A DNA stretch of 49,283 bases, taken from CAINVV01 sp037129695. GTDB lineage: Bacteria; Bacteroidota; Bacteroidia; Bacteroidales; Prolixibacteraceae. The position numbers and the translations under genes are program-made. Below, piece after piece: positions 16,470 through 24,255 of this stretch. Below the pieces are notes generated by a model that was given only the letters and a program-made list of their open reading frames with translations, had not been told where the DNA came from and made no database searches. The first letter of the stretch is position 1. Every line of letters starts with the position of its first letter. Location: assembly GCA_037129695.1 (NCBI GenBank), contig JBAXUL010000015.1, positions 1 to 49,283 on the forward strand, given 5' to 3'.

Positions 16470-17009
16470 ATGACAGATCTCGAAATAAAAAACTATTTTC
16501 CGGTAGGATACATCGCCAAGCCACACGGACTTAGAGGTGAAATGGTGGTGGAAGTAGAGGAAGGATTCGAAGATATACTCATCGAATCTGAATTTCTGCT
16601 GGTGGAAATAGAAGGCGGCTTAGTTCCGTTTTTTATCAGTGAAGACGGTATCAACTTCCGGACAGACACCTCATTTTCTGTAATTTTTGATGACATTGAC
16701 TCAGCAGATCAAGTTCGCCCATTGTGCGGATGTAAAATATACCTCAGCAAAGAAATAAACAGGGAAGAGGAGACAGTGGATGAATTCAGTGAACTGATTG
16801 GAGTTACCGTTTTTGACGCTGAAAAAGGTGAATTGGGCCCGATTATCCGTGTGGATGATTTCCACGGCAATGTTGTCCTGACAATTGAACATGGCAAACA
16901 TGAAATTCTGATCCCACTCTCTGAAGATCTGATTACCCATCACGATGTGGAGAACCGGAAACTTCACCTGGAATGCCCTGAAGGACTGATCGATCTTTAT
17001 CTGGAATAA
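16470..17009 (+). CDS. rimM: Ribosome maturation factor RimM
   Basis: The 179-residue product has the RimM N-terminal signature (VGYIAKPHGLRGEMVVEV) and a C-terminal PRC-barrel-like region (GVTVFDAEKGELGPIIRVDD, and IPLSEDLI near the end). RimM binds the 30S head near S19 and helps process and mature 16S rRNA. Its place next to rpsP is the classic arrangement. trmD and rplS, which often follow in other bacteria, are absent; a TsaC/Sua5 family gene follows 31 bases later instead, probably cotranscribed. Confidence 0.95.
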   Translation: MTDLEIKNYFPVGYIAKPHGLRGEMVVEVEEGFEDILIESEFLLVEIEGGLVPFFISEDGINFRTDTSFSVIFDDIDSADQVRPLCGCKIYLSKEINREEETVDEFSELIGVTVFDAEKGELGPIIRVDDFHGNVVLTIEHGKHEILIPLSEDLITHHDVENRKLHLECPEGLIDLYLE

Positions 17010-17040
17010 TGATGGGCAAATCTTTGCAAATTAGTTAATT

Positions 17041-17637
17041 ATGGAAATTAAGGAAATTAAGGCAGACAGATTTGATCCGGAGGATTTGAAAAAGGCAGTG
17101 GATGTACTTCGTCAGGGAGGAGTTATTTTGTATCCGACAGATACAGTCTGGGGATTGGGCTGTGATGCGACCAATCCCGAGTCGGTAAAAAGGATTTTTG
17201 AACTGAAGCAGCGTGAAGATGCCAAAAGCATGCTGGTATTGATTGAAAACCCCAATATGCTCAATTCTTATGTCCGGGAGGTACCTGAAGTAGCCTGGCA
17301 ATTGATCGAAGTCACAGACAAACCATTGACCATCATCTATCCCGGAGCTAAAAATCTTGCTCCCAATCTGATCGCATCGGATGGCTCTATTGGGATTAGA
17401 GTCACCACGGAGTCATTTACCGAATACTTGATCCAGCGGTTTCGCAGACCCATCGTTTCGACATCCGCGAACCTATCGGGAAAGCCGTCTCCACAAAACT
17501 TCGATGAAATTGAGGAAGAGATTAAATCTGCTGTGGATTATGTGGTTCAATACAGACAAAGCGAAAAGACCAGAGCCACCCCTTCCTCCATCGTGAAACT
17601 GGGAACAGGAGGTCAGATAACCATCGTAAGACCATAA
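17041..17637 (+). CDS. tsaC: Threonylcarbamoyl-AMP synthase (TsaC/Sua5/YrdC family)
   Basis: The 198-residue protein is a single YrdC domain with the nucleotide- and threonine-binding segments LRQGGVILYPTDTVWGLGCD, FELKQREDAKSML and STSANLSGKPSP. The family makes threonylcarbamoyl-AMP from threonine, bicarbonate and ATP for the universal t6A37 modification of ANN-decoding tRNAs. It lacks the extra C-terminal Sua5 domain, so it resembles the short TsaC form. It ends 8 bases before the stop of the convergent DUF2807 gene, with no terminator visible between them. Confidence 0.93.
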   Translation: MEIKEIKADRFDPEDLKKAVDVLRQGGVILYPTDTVWGLGCDATNPESVKRIFELKQREDAKSMLVLIENPNMLNSYVREVPEVAWQLIEVTDKPLTIIYPGAKNLAPNLIASDGSIGIRVTTESFTEYLIQRFRRPIVSTSANLSGKPSPQNFDEIEEEIKSAVDYVVQYRQSEKTRATPSSIVKLGTGGQITIVRP

Positions 17638-17645
17638 AAACCATT

Positions 17646-18356
17646 CTATCTGGCTTCCCTGACTTTTCCGGAACCAACGATGGTCGTTTTCACTTCGGGA
17701 TTTCCAGTATAAGTGACATTACCGGATCCCGCAATCTTGCAATTCAGTTGATCGATGGCATTTACCGCACAATTGCCGGAGCCGGAAATCAGAACATTGA
17801 CATTTTTGGCCTTCAGTCCGGAAGCTTTGATACTCCCCGATCCGGATACGCTCATTTTAAAATCAGATACAACCTCCTCGCCTGCCAGTTGCAGATGACC
17901 AGATCCGGACAAGCCGGATGTTATTTTTTCAGCTTTCAGGTTACTTAGACGGATAAACCCGCTTCCGCTCACATAACAATCAAGTACCCTTGCTGTAATC
18001 AATTCATCCGATATGATTGACCCTGAACCCGAAACTGTCAGCTCATCAATTTGAGGAACAGACACATAAACCGTAATTGCACCGGCTTTCCAGCTTGAAT
18101 CAAACCATGTATTTGCAGAATAACGAACCACCAGCTTGCGGTCTTTGATCTCAACAATCAGTTTTTCAAAAACCTCATCATTGGCCGTAACAGTAACCGA
18201 CTGTACATCATCCTGCTTCAGAATAAGTTTCGCATTGTTCTTGACGGATATTTCCGTAAAAGCGGTTACGTCATATTTCATGCTCTTTTGAGCACTGAGA
18301 TTTTGTGCAGAGGCAACAAAAACCACAAGACACAGAACAAGCAGGTAATTTTTCAT
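17646..18356 (-). CDS. DUF2807 (GIN domain) exported protein
   Basis: The 236-residue product has a Sec signal peptide (MKNYLLVLCLVVFVASAQNLSAQ). It is followed by a right-handed beta-helix-like GIN/DUF2807 domain with recurring SGSGSI, SGSGFI and SGSGNC turns that repeat about every 20 residues. Such proteins are common in Bacteroidota and are described as putative adhesin or auto-transporter-like folds, but their function is not established. It lies 35 bases downstream of the 58-residue ORF and may share its transcript. Confidence 0.85.
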   Translation of the reverse strand: MKNYLLVLCLVVFVASAQNLSAQKSMKYDVTAFTEISVKNNAKLILKQDDVQSVTVTANDEVFEKLIVEIKDRKLVVRYSANTWFDSSWKAGAITVYVSVPQIDELTVSGSGSIISDELITARVLDCYVSGSGFIRLSNLKAEKITSGLSGSGHLQLAGEEVVSDFKMSVSGSGSIKASGLKAKNVNVLISGSGNCAVNAIDQLNCKIAGSGNVTYTGNPEVKTTIVGSGKVREAR

Positions 18357-18391
18357 CTTTATATAATTTGTTTTTTAATTGCCAAATGGAA

Positions 18392-18568
18392 TCAAAGATC
18401 GGCGAAGCCAATAGCCACATTATCATCTTCGGTTGGTGTGAATATATTCCGCATGAATATTTCACCGGTATATGATGTGATAAAATTCAATTTTTGATGT
18501 CTCCAATCATAAGACGTGAAGAATTGACATTTGTTACAGTCATCTTTATCCCCTAACAAAAAATACAT
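18392..18568 (-). CDS. Possible small protein, 58 residues, unknown function
   Basis: An ATG-started ORF (MYFLLGDKDDCNKCQFF...) ends at TGA with ...EDDNVAIGFADL. It fills most of the 252-base gap between the glycosyltransferase-like gene and the DUF2807 gene, with 40- and 35-base spacers on either side in the same direction, which is operon-like. The composition is protein-like: acidic and aromatic, with a CNKC pair. There is no signal peptide or membrane segment. I do not recognise it. It could also be the preserved C-terminal remnant of a longer gene; an in-frame TGA lies three codons upstream of the ATG. Confidence 0.4.
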   Translation of the reverse strand: MYFLLGDKDDCNKCQFFTSYDWRHQKLNFITSYTGEIFMRNIFTPTEDDNVAIGFADL

Positions 18569-18608
18569 CAAATTGCTTCAGGTCGCTCAAAACAAGATCT
18601 GACCGGCT

Positions 18609-19493
18609 CTATTTCCTGTACTCCACAAAATGCTTGTTTTCAAAAGGGCGATATCTGAAAATCTTCTCGAACCAATACAGCACAAAATACCTGGCAGTGA
18701 ATTTCTTCTTTTTCTCTGAGAGTTCGGGATGCCAATCCAGCTGCTCCAGCCTGTTCTTCATGACAGAAGGATGAGTCTCCGTGAAACGTGTCAGACTATC
18801 AATCGACTCCGTATAATCGTACTCTGTAGAAACCTGATCGATGGTTTTGATGTGTTTTGAGTCGGCCGACCAATATTGCTTGGCACCCTCCAGTTTCTCC
18901 ATCATCTTTTTAGGTGGCCTGACCCAGCCGTAATGGTAAACCGTAGCACCAATGAATTTACCGGTCAATTTTGTGGCATCTTTCCAGCGGAAACCCTGGG
19001 CATCGTTCCAGGAACGGATACCTTTATCGTTTCTAACGATTCGGATTTCACTCCGGTACCATCTCCGGGAATCGGCCACATAATCGAAGGTTCCGTAAAA
19101 ATGACGGTAATTGAATATTAAACCGTGAACCGCCTGATTGGAGAGATTTTCTTCCATCGCAGACTGGATGGTTGGAAGATATTTTTCATGGATTACCTCA
19201 TCGCCCTGAATATAAAAGCACCAGTCGTATTCAGCAGGGATGGCGTCAAAAGCCTTGTTGGTTTCAGAGGCGAGCACCCGTCCGCGCTCCTTGAGTGCCG
19301 GGTCCCAGACGGTGTCAATAATTTGGATCTTTTCAGATTGAATCGTCTGAATTAATTCCCTGGTCCCATCGTTGCAGTCACCTACAGCCACAATGAAATG
19401 GTCGCACAATGGCAAGACAGAGGTGATGGCCTCCACAATGGGATAATCGAACTGAACCCCGTTTTTCACAAAACTAAATCCGCAGACTTTCAA
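18609..19493 (-). CDS. Glycosyltransferase family 2-like protein, TTG start
   Basis: The 294-residue product begins KVCGFSFVKNG, and includes DHFIVAVGDCNDGTRELI and DWCFYIQGDEVIHEKY, which fit the nucleotide-binding and acidic metal-binding segments of a GT-A fold. There is no signal peptide or membrane helix, so it is cytoplasmic or peripheral. The sugar donor and acceptor are unknown; envelope or exopolysaccharide synthesis is likely. No ATG exists near the start: the frame begins at TTG 19493 and an upstream TAA closes it off. A 7-bp tandem repeat lies immediately upstream, which may have replaced the original leader. Confidence 0.8.
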   Translation of the reverse strand: MKVCGFSFVKNGVQFDYPIVEAITSVLPLCDHFIVAVGDCNDGTRELIQTIQSEKIQIIDTVWDPALKERGRVLASETNKAFDAIPAEYDWCFYIQGDEVIHEKYLPTIQSAMEENLSNQAVHGLIFNYRHFYGTFDYVADSRRWYRSEIRIVRNDKGIRSWNDAQGFRWKDATKLTGKFIGATVYHYGWVRPPKKMMEKLEGAKQYWSADSKHIKTIDQVSTEYDYTESIDSLTRFTETHPSVMKNRLEQLDWHPELSEKKKKFTARYFVLYWFEKIFRYRPFENKHFVEYRK

Positions 19494-19510
19494 GGCGCTT
19501 TGTTTAAAGC

Positions 19511-19538
19511 TATTAGCTATTAGCTGTTAGCTGTTAGT
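19511..19538. repeat. 7-bp tandem repeat (TATTAGC/TGTTAGC), four copies
   Basis: Four successive heptamers read TATTAGC, TATTAGC, TGTTAGC and TGTTAGT, 18 bases upstream of the TTG start of the glycosyltransferase-like gene. This is a short intergenic microrepeat, not a CRISPR or an operator with dyad symmetry. Confidence 0.85.
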
Positions 19539-19610
19539 ATTTTGAGATATGCGTAGGAGTCATGAGACATTCGAACCAGTCCTCTAATTAGCACATTAAC
19601 TTCTGATTTT

Positions 19611-20876
19611 TTACACTTCAAACTGGTCAGCTGCTTCAAAATTCAGTGTGGCGAAGTAATCGTCCAGCGTTTCTGCCCGCCTGATCAGCACCACTTCACC
19701 ATTCTCACGACGGAGAAGTTCTGCTGAACGCAATTTCCCGTTGTAATTGAATCCCATGGCGTGACCATGGGCTCCGGCATCATGAATCACCACCAAATCA
19801 CCCGGACTCATTTTTGGAAGTACCCTGTTGATGGCAAATTTATCGTTGTTTTCACACAGAGAACCTGTTACATCATACATGAATTTTGAACTGTTTTCAT
19901 CTTTGCCCAAAACCGTGATGTGATGATACGAACCGTAAAGCGCCGGCCGCATCAGGTTGGCCATGCTGGAATCGAGTCCGGCGTATTTCTTGTAGGTATC
20001 TTTGATATGCAGTACCCTGGAAACCAAAAAACCATAAGGGCCGGTGATGGCTCTGCCGGATTCGAAATAAATTTTGAGCGGATCGAGTCCGTTGGAAACA
20101 ATGTATTGATTGTAGGCTGCCTGAATGCCACTACTCATCCGATCAAGATCAACAGCCTGTTGATCAGGCTTGTATGGAATCCCAATGCCGCCACCCAAAT
20201 TGGCAAATTCAAACCGGATACCAAGCGTCTGGTAAAGCTCAACGACCAATTCAAAAAGTATTTGTGCCGTATCGACAAAATAATCAGGATTCAGTTCATT
20301 GGAGGCAACCATCGTATGAATACCGAACCGTTTAATCCCTTTGTCACGTAAGATTTTGTATCCCTCAAAAAGTTGTTCGCGTGTAAACCCGTATTTAGCC
20401 TCCTCAGGATGACCGATAATGGCATTCCCTTCTTTCAGGGCCCCGGGGTTGTAGCGGAAACAGACCAGCTCAGGCAATCCAACCTGTTCCTCCAGGTATT
20501 TGATATGGCCAAAATCATCGAGATTGATGATCGCTCCCAGCTCTATCGCTTTTTGGTATTCATAAGCCGGTGTGTCGTTCGAGGTAAACATGATCTCTTC
20601 TCCGTGCATTCCTAACTTTGAGGCGAGTACCAGTTCAGCCATTGAACTGCAGTCAATACCAAAACTCTCCTGACGTAAAATCTTCATCAAGAATGGGTTG
20701 GGTGCGGTTTTGATGGCATAATACTCCTTGAAGCCGGGATTCCATGAAAATGCCTTTACAAATTTCCTGGCATATTCGCGCATCCCTTTTTCGTCATAAA
20801 TATGGTAGGGTGTCGGGTATTTTGAGGCTATATTTTCTAATTCTTCTTTTGAAAATGGTATTGTTTTCTCCGTCAT
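19611..20876 (-). CDS. lysA: Diaminopimelate decarboxylase
   Basis: The 421-residue PLP enzyme converts meso-diaminopimelate to lysine. Visible family features are the PLP lysine in EYYAIKTAPNPF (Lys56), the phosphate-binding NLGGGIGIPY, the ESGRAITGPYG segment, and the C-terminal catalytic Cys in GSLCENNDK. The length is normal and there is no aspartokinase fusion. It lies downstream of dapF on the same strand (158-base gap) with its own -7 box, and opposite dapL, so three late steps of lysine and meso-DAP synthesis are clustered here. Confidence 0.95.
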   Translation of the reverse strand: MTEKTIPFSKEELENIASKYPTPYHIYDEKGMREYARKFVKAFSWNPGFKEYYAIKTAPNPFLMKILRQESFGIDCSSMAELVLASKLGMHGEEIMFTSNDTPAYEYQKAIELGAIINLDDFGHIKYLEEQVGLPELVCFRYNPGALKEGNAIIGHPEEAKYGFTREQLFEGYKILRDKGIKRFGIHTMVASNELNPDYFVDTAQILFELVVELYQTLGIRFEFANLGGGIGIPYKPDQQAVDLDRMSSGIQAAYNQYIVSNGLDPLKIYFESGRAITGPYGFLVSRVLHIKDTYKKYAGLDSSMANLMRPALYGSYHHITVLGKDENSSKFMYDVTGSLCENNDKFAINRVLPKMSPGDLVVIHDAGAHGHAMGFNYNGKLRSAELLRRENGEVVLIRRAETLDDYFATLNFEAADQFEV

Positions 20877-20896
20877 TGTATGAATAAATTATCGCG

Positions 20897-20904
20897 CAAA
20901 ATTA
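20897..20904 (-). promoter_or_regulatory. Putative -7 box of lysA
   Basis: The minus strand reads TAATTTTG, a match to TAnnTTTG, 20 bases before the lysA ATG. No clear -33 TTTG is seen at the expected distance. Confidence 0.45.
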
Positions 20905-21034
20905 CAAAAAAATGAAGAAGCGAACTATTTTTAATTATTCTAAATATAAATGATTTTACAATTAATCAGGAAACAATTCCGGGAGAATTAATTTGAAACA
21001 TGAATCAAAAATCCGGTATGGCTTGTTTTCAAAC

Positions 21035-21910
21035 CTACAATGGATTCTCCATTCCTTGCAGGTAAAACTCACTGCTGATAACTCCGGAGGCCACTTCTCT
21101 TACTTCACCCGTCAAACAGATATTCCACGACTCATCCACGTCAATTTTCAGGATACCTCCCGGCATTCTGACAGAAATGTTCCGTTCTGTCAGACCCTTT
21201 CGGATCAATACGGCAGCAATTGCACTCGATGAACTTCCCGAAGCCTGTGTAAATCCGGCACCCCGTTCCCAGATCAGCGCATCGACGGTATCCCTGGAAA
21301 TTACCTTCACAAACTGCACGTTGATCCGGTTGGGAAACATAGGATGGTTCTCCAATAGCGGACCAATGTGTCTGATTTCAGTTTCATCCAGCCTGTCCCG
21401 CAATACAACGCAATGCGGATTTCCGACTGAAACGCAGTGAATGGTGTATTCTTTGCCTTCAATTTCGATCGGCTCGCCAAAGCACTCTTCCTTGGTGAAG
21501 CTGACAGGGATCTCCTCTGATCTGAAATTGGCCTTGCCCATATCGATCCGAATCATAAAGGCCTTCCCGTTTTTTTGTTCCAGGATATGGGCTGTCACCA
21601 AACCTCCGAGTGTATCGATGGTAAAATTGAGCCGATTGGTGAAACCGTAATCAAAAAGGTATTTGGCAAAAATTCTCAGTCCATTCCCGCTTTTTTCTGC
21701 TTCTGATCCATCCGGATTGATAATTCTGAGACCGAAATCCGCCTTTTGGGCAGGTACTTTCAGTAAAATGCCATCCGAACCGATGCCAACATGGATGTTG
21801 CATAACCTGACGATTAACTCGCCGGTCAGTTCAAAATTAAGGACTGAATGGTCAAGGACGATGTATTCGTTTCCAAGTCCGTGTGATTTGACAAAAAAAT
21901 TTGCTTCCAT
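21035..21910 (-). CDS. dapF: Diaminopimelate epimerase homologue with Ser at both catalytic Cys positions
   Basis: The 291-residue protein has the DapF fold signature: HGLGNEYIVLD, GIGSDGIL, INPDGSEAEKSGNGLRIFA, SVGNPHCVV and WERGAGFTQASGSSSS. In the canonical enzyme the two proton-transferring cysteines sit in CGNG and in ACGSG. Here these positions are Ser74 (codon 21689-21691) and Ser224 (codon 21239-21241), read directly from the DNA. Substrate-contacting Asn and the Glu-Arg pair (WERGAG) are kept. The gene sits between lysA and the divergent dapL, which supports a role in converting LL- to meso-diaminopimelate. Either a Ser/Ser variant of the epimerase works by altered chemistry or the true substrate is different. 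Confidence 0.85.
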   Translation of the reverse strand: MEANFFVKSHGLGNEYIVLDHSVLNFELTGELIVRLCNIHVGIGSDGILLKVPAQKADFGLRIINPDGSEAEKSGNGLRIFAKYLFDYGFTNRLNFTIDTLGGLVTAHILEQKNGKAFMIRIDMGKANFRSEEIPVSFTKEECFGEPIEIEGKEYTIHCVSVGNPHCVVLRDRLDETEIRHIGPLLENHPMFPNRINVQFVKVISRDTVDALIWERGAGFTQASGSSSSAIAAVLIRKGLTERNISVRMPGGILKIDVDESWNICLTGEVREVASGVISSEFYLQGMENPL

Positions 21911-21960
21911 AACTCGCCAATTGTAAGGTTCCCGGTAAAAGTACCCAAAAATTTATTTCG

Positions 21961-21968
21961 TATCTTTG
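21961..21968 (+). promoter_or_regulatory. Putative -7 box of dapL
   Basis: TATCTTTG matches TAnnTTTG exactly and lies 33 bases before the dapL ATG at 22002, in the 91-base region between divergent dapF and dapL. It overlaps the TTG at 21966, which argues against that TTG as the start. Confidence 0.55.
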
Positions 21969-22001
21969 CCAGCCATAATTGTTTACATTTTTCATCCAGA
22001 T

Positions 22002-23234
22002 ATGGCAAAAATCAACGAGAATTACCTGAAACTGAAGGCAGGATATTTGTTTCCCGAGATTGGGCGACGCGTCAGGGAATTTGCTCAGGCGAATCCCGGC
22101 AAAGAAATCATCAGAATGGGCATTGGTGATGTCACGCAACCGCTTTCTCCTTCAATCATCAAAGCTTTTCACGAAGGTGTGGATGAAATGGCTTCAGAAT
22201 CCACCTTCAAAGGATACGGTCCCGAACAGGGATATGATTTTCTGCGCCAGGCAATTGCCGAAAATGATTACCATGCCCGCGGCGTGCAGATCTCACCCGA
22301 CGAAATATTTGTTTCTGACGGGTCAAAATGTGATACAGGAAACATCCAGGAGATATTCGGAAACAACAATATCATAGCCATTTGCGATCCGGTCTATCCG
22401 GTCTATGCCGACACTACCGTGATGTCGGGCAAGACAGGAACCTGCCAGTCGAACGGATATTTTGACGGTATTATTTATATGCCCTGCAATGAGGAAAACG
22501 GATTTCTACCCGAACTTCCTTCCGAACGGCCTGATCTCATCTTTCTTTGCTTTCCCAATAATCCGACGGGGACTGTTGCCTCGCGCGAAGTTTTGAAAAC
22601 CTGGGTTGATTATGCCATTGAGCATCAATGCATTATTTTTTATGATGCTGCCTATGAGGCATTTATCACAGATCCAGCCATTCCTCATTCCATTTACGAG
22701 ATTGAAGGCGCTAAAAAAGTGGCCATCGAATTCAGAAGTTTCTCAAAAACTGCAGGATTTACCGGGACACGATGTGCTTTCACGGTTATTCCGGATGACC
22801 TTATGGCCTATGACGAATCCGGTCTGCCACATCCGGTCAAACCTCTGTGGATGCGACGTCACACCACCAAATTCAACGGAGTCTCCTATCCTGTTCAAAA
22901 AGCGGCAGCAGCCGTTTATTCGGAGGAGGGAGCCAAAGAGGTGAAGGCGGTCATCAACTTCTATCTTGAAAACGCAAGCATTATGCGAAACAGCTTGCAG
23001 GAGCAGGGATATTCCGTCTTTGGAGGGGTCAATGCACCTTATGTCTGGGTAAAGACAAAAAAAGGACTCACCTCCTGGGAATTTTTCGACTTGCTGCTCA
23101 ATGAAGCCAATATTGTCGGCACACCCGGTTCCGGATTTGGTCCGTCTGGTGAGGGCTATTTCCGCTTCTCTGCCTTTGCCGGAAGAAAAAATGTACTCGC
23201 GGCAATGGAACGGCTGAAGAATTTGAAGTTGTGA
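22002..23234 (+). CDS. dapL: LL-diaminopimelate aminotransferase
   Basis: The 410-residue class I/II PLP aminotransferase converts tetrahydrodipicolinate directly to LL-diaminopimelate, bypassing succinylated or acetylated intermediates. It has the DapL opening NENYLKLKAGYLFPEIGRRV and IIRMGIGDVTQPL, the segment CFPNNPTGTVA, and the PLP lysine in EFRSFSKTAGFTGTR (Lys249). The length matches the family. The start is placed at ATG 22002 because the protein aligns from MAKINENY and because the -7 box overlaps the earlier TTG. It is transcribed divergently from dapF and lysA, with no other dap gene downstream. Confidence 0.95.
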   Translation: MAKINENYLKLKAGYLFPEIGRRVREFAQANPGKEIIRMGIGDVTQPLSPSIIKAFHEGVDEMASESTFKGYGPEQGYDFLRQAIAENDYHARGVQISPDEIFVSDGSKCDTGNIQEIFGNNNIIAICDPVYPVYADTTVMSGKTGTCQSNGYFDGIIYMPCNEENGFLPELPSERPDLIFLCFPNNPTGTVASREVLKTWVDYAIEHQCIIFYDAAYEAFITDPAIPHSIYEIEGAKKVAIEFRSFSKTAGFTGTRCAFTVIPDDLMAYDESGLPHPVKPLWMRRHTTKFNGVSYPVQKAAAAVYSEEGAKEVKAVINFYLENASIMRNSLQEQGYSVFGGVNAPYVWVKTKKGLTSWEFFDLLLNEANIVGTPGSGFGPSGEGYFRFSAFAGRKNVLAAMERLKNLKL

Positions 23235-23338
23235 CGAATTGGCAATTTACAATTGCTTGGAGAAGGGGATTTGAAGCTTTTGAATTTTTAACACATTTTG
23301 TATTCTATTATACCAGACGGGAGATAATTCCAGTCGGA

Positions 23339-23389
23339 ACTTAAGTACTTTAGACACTTTTGTTCACTTAAGTCAATTAAGGCACTTTC
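23339..23389. repeat. Degenerate 8-10 bp intergenic tandem repeat (ACTTAAG/ACTTTAG type)
   Basis: About six imperfect units containing ACTTAAGT, ACTTTAGAC, ACTTTTGTTC, ACTTAAGTCA, ATTAAGGC and ACTTTC lie just upstream of the CarboxypepD_reg-like gene. They look like decayed slippage repeats rather than a protein-binding array. Confidence 0.55.
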
Positions 23390-23395
23390 TGAGAC

Positions 23396-24163
23396 ATGAT
23401 ATTCAAGAAATGGTTCTTTCTTCTGCTTCTAACTTGCGGACTGTCATATAGCAGTTTTGCCCAGGTATATTTCCCGGAGGATATGATCAAGGTAAGTGCT
23501 CAGATTCTGGATGACCTGACAGCCATGCCTATCCCCTATGTCAACGTGATCAATCAGCGTGTCAGGGGTGGTACCATGACAGACAAGGAAGGTAAATTTT
23601 CACTTCAGGCAGATCCTTCGGATACCCTTACTTTCAAATCCATCGGATACATTGACAAACGGATGGCGGTGAGTGAAATGACCAGGGAAAATGCCGTGGT
23701 GACCATGGCACCCGTCAGGTACCAGCTTAACGGAGTCGAAATAACGGGAGAAGGTCCGAAAGTAAATCTGACAGGAGTCCCTGCGGCTAAGATGAGCAGT
23801 ATTCCCGCTGAACTGCGCAGCGATTTCACCAAAAAACCGACTGTTCTGACTGCCATCGTACATCCGCTCTCCTACATGAATTACAAATTGAACAAGGGAG
23901 AAAAAGAGAAAAGAAATACCCTCAAGGCCATCAGATCAGATAGGGAATGGCAACTTTTTTCATTGGTTTACAACAAAGAGATAGCCGAACGACTGACAGG
24001 ATTGAAAGGGGACGAACTAGACAATTTCATGGTATACTTCAACGCCTTTAGCAACCTTCGTTTCAGCGCAACAACTTATGAAGTAGAGAAACGCCTGAAA
24101 GAGATTTTCAAGGAATACAATGCCCGTGAGAAGGAACTGAAGACTGATGTGCCGGTTCGTTGA
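23396..24163 (+). CDS. CarboxypepD_reg-like exported protein
   Basis: The 255-residue protein has a Sec signal peptide (MIFKKWFFLLLLTCGLSYSSFAQ). A beta-sandwich follows, typical of carboxypeptidase regulatory-like domains (DDLTAMPIPYVNVINQR, GTMTDKEGKFSLQADPSDTL, FKSIGYIDKRMAV). The C-terminal half (about residues 130-255) is charged and helical (KLNKGEKEKR, YEVEKRLKEIFKEYNAREKE). Such domains occur at the N-termini of TonB-dependent receptors, but here no barrel follows, so this is a stand-alone periplasmic or surface protein of unknown function. The start ATG follows a microrepeat; no clear promoter is seen. Confidence 0.85.
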   Translation: MIFKKWFFLLLLTCGLSYSSFAQVYFPEDMIKVSAQILDDLTAMPIPYVNVINQRVRGGTMTDKEGKFSLQADPSDTLTFKSIGYIDKRMAVSEMTRENAVVTMAPVRYQLNGVEITGEGPKVNLTGVPAAKMSSIPAELRSDFTKKPTVLTAIVHPLSYMNYKLNKGEKEKRNTLKAIRSDREWQLFSLVYNKEIAERLTGLKGDELDNFMVYFNAFSNLRFSATTYEVEKRLKEIFKEYNAREKELKTDVPVR

Positions 24164-24255
24164 AACGATACTCAACCTTTTATTTACATAACAATCAGAC
24201 AAGAGCAAAAATGATATCCTGATATCTCCAATTTTATCTCTCATACCTTCACCCC

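Noticed and set aside
21966..22001. TTG at 21966 as start of dapL
   Set aside because: It lies within the -7 box TATCTTTG, and family similarity begins at the ATG at 22002.
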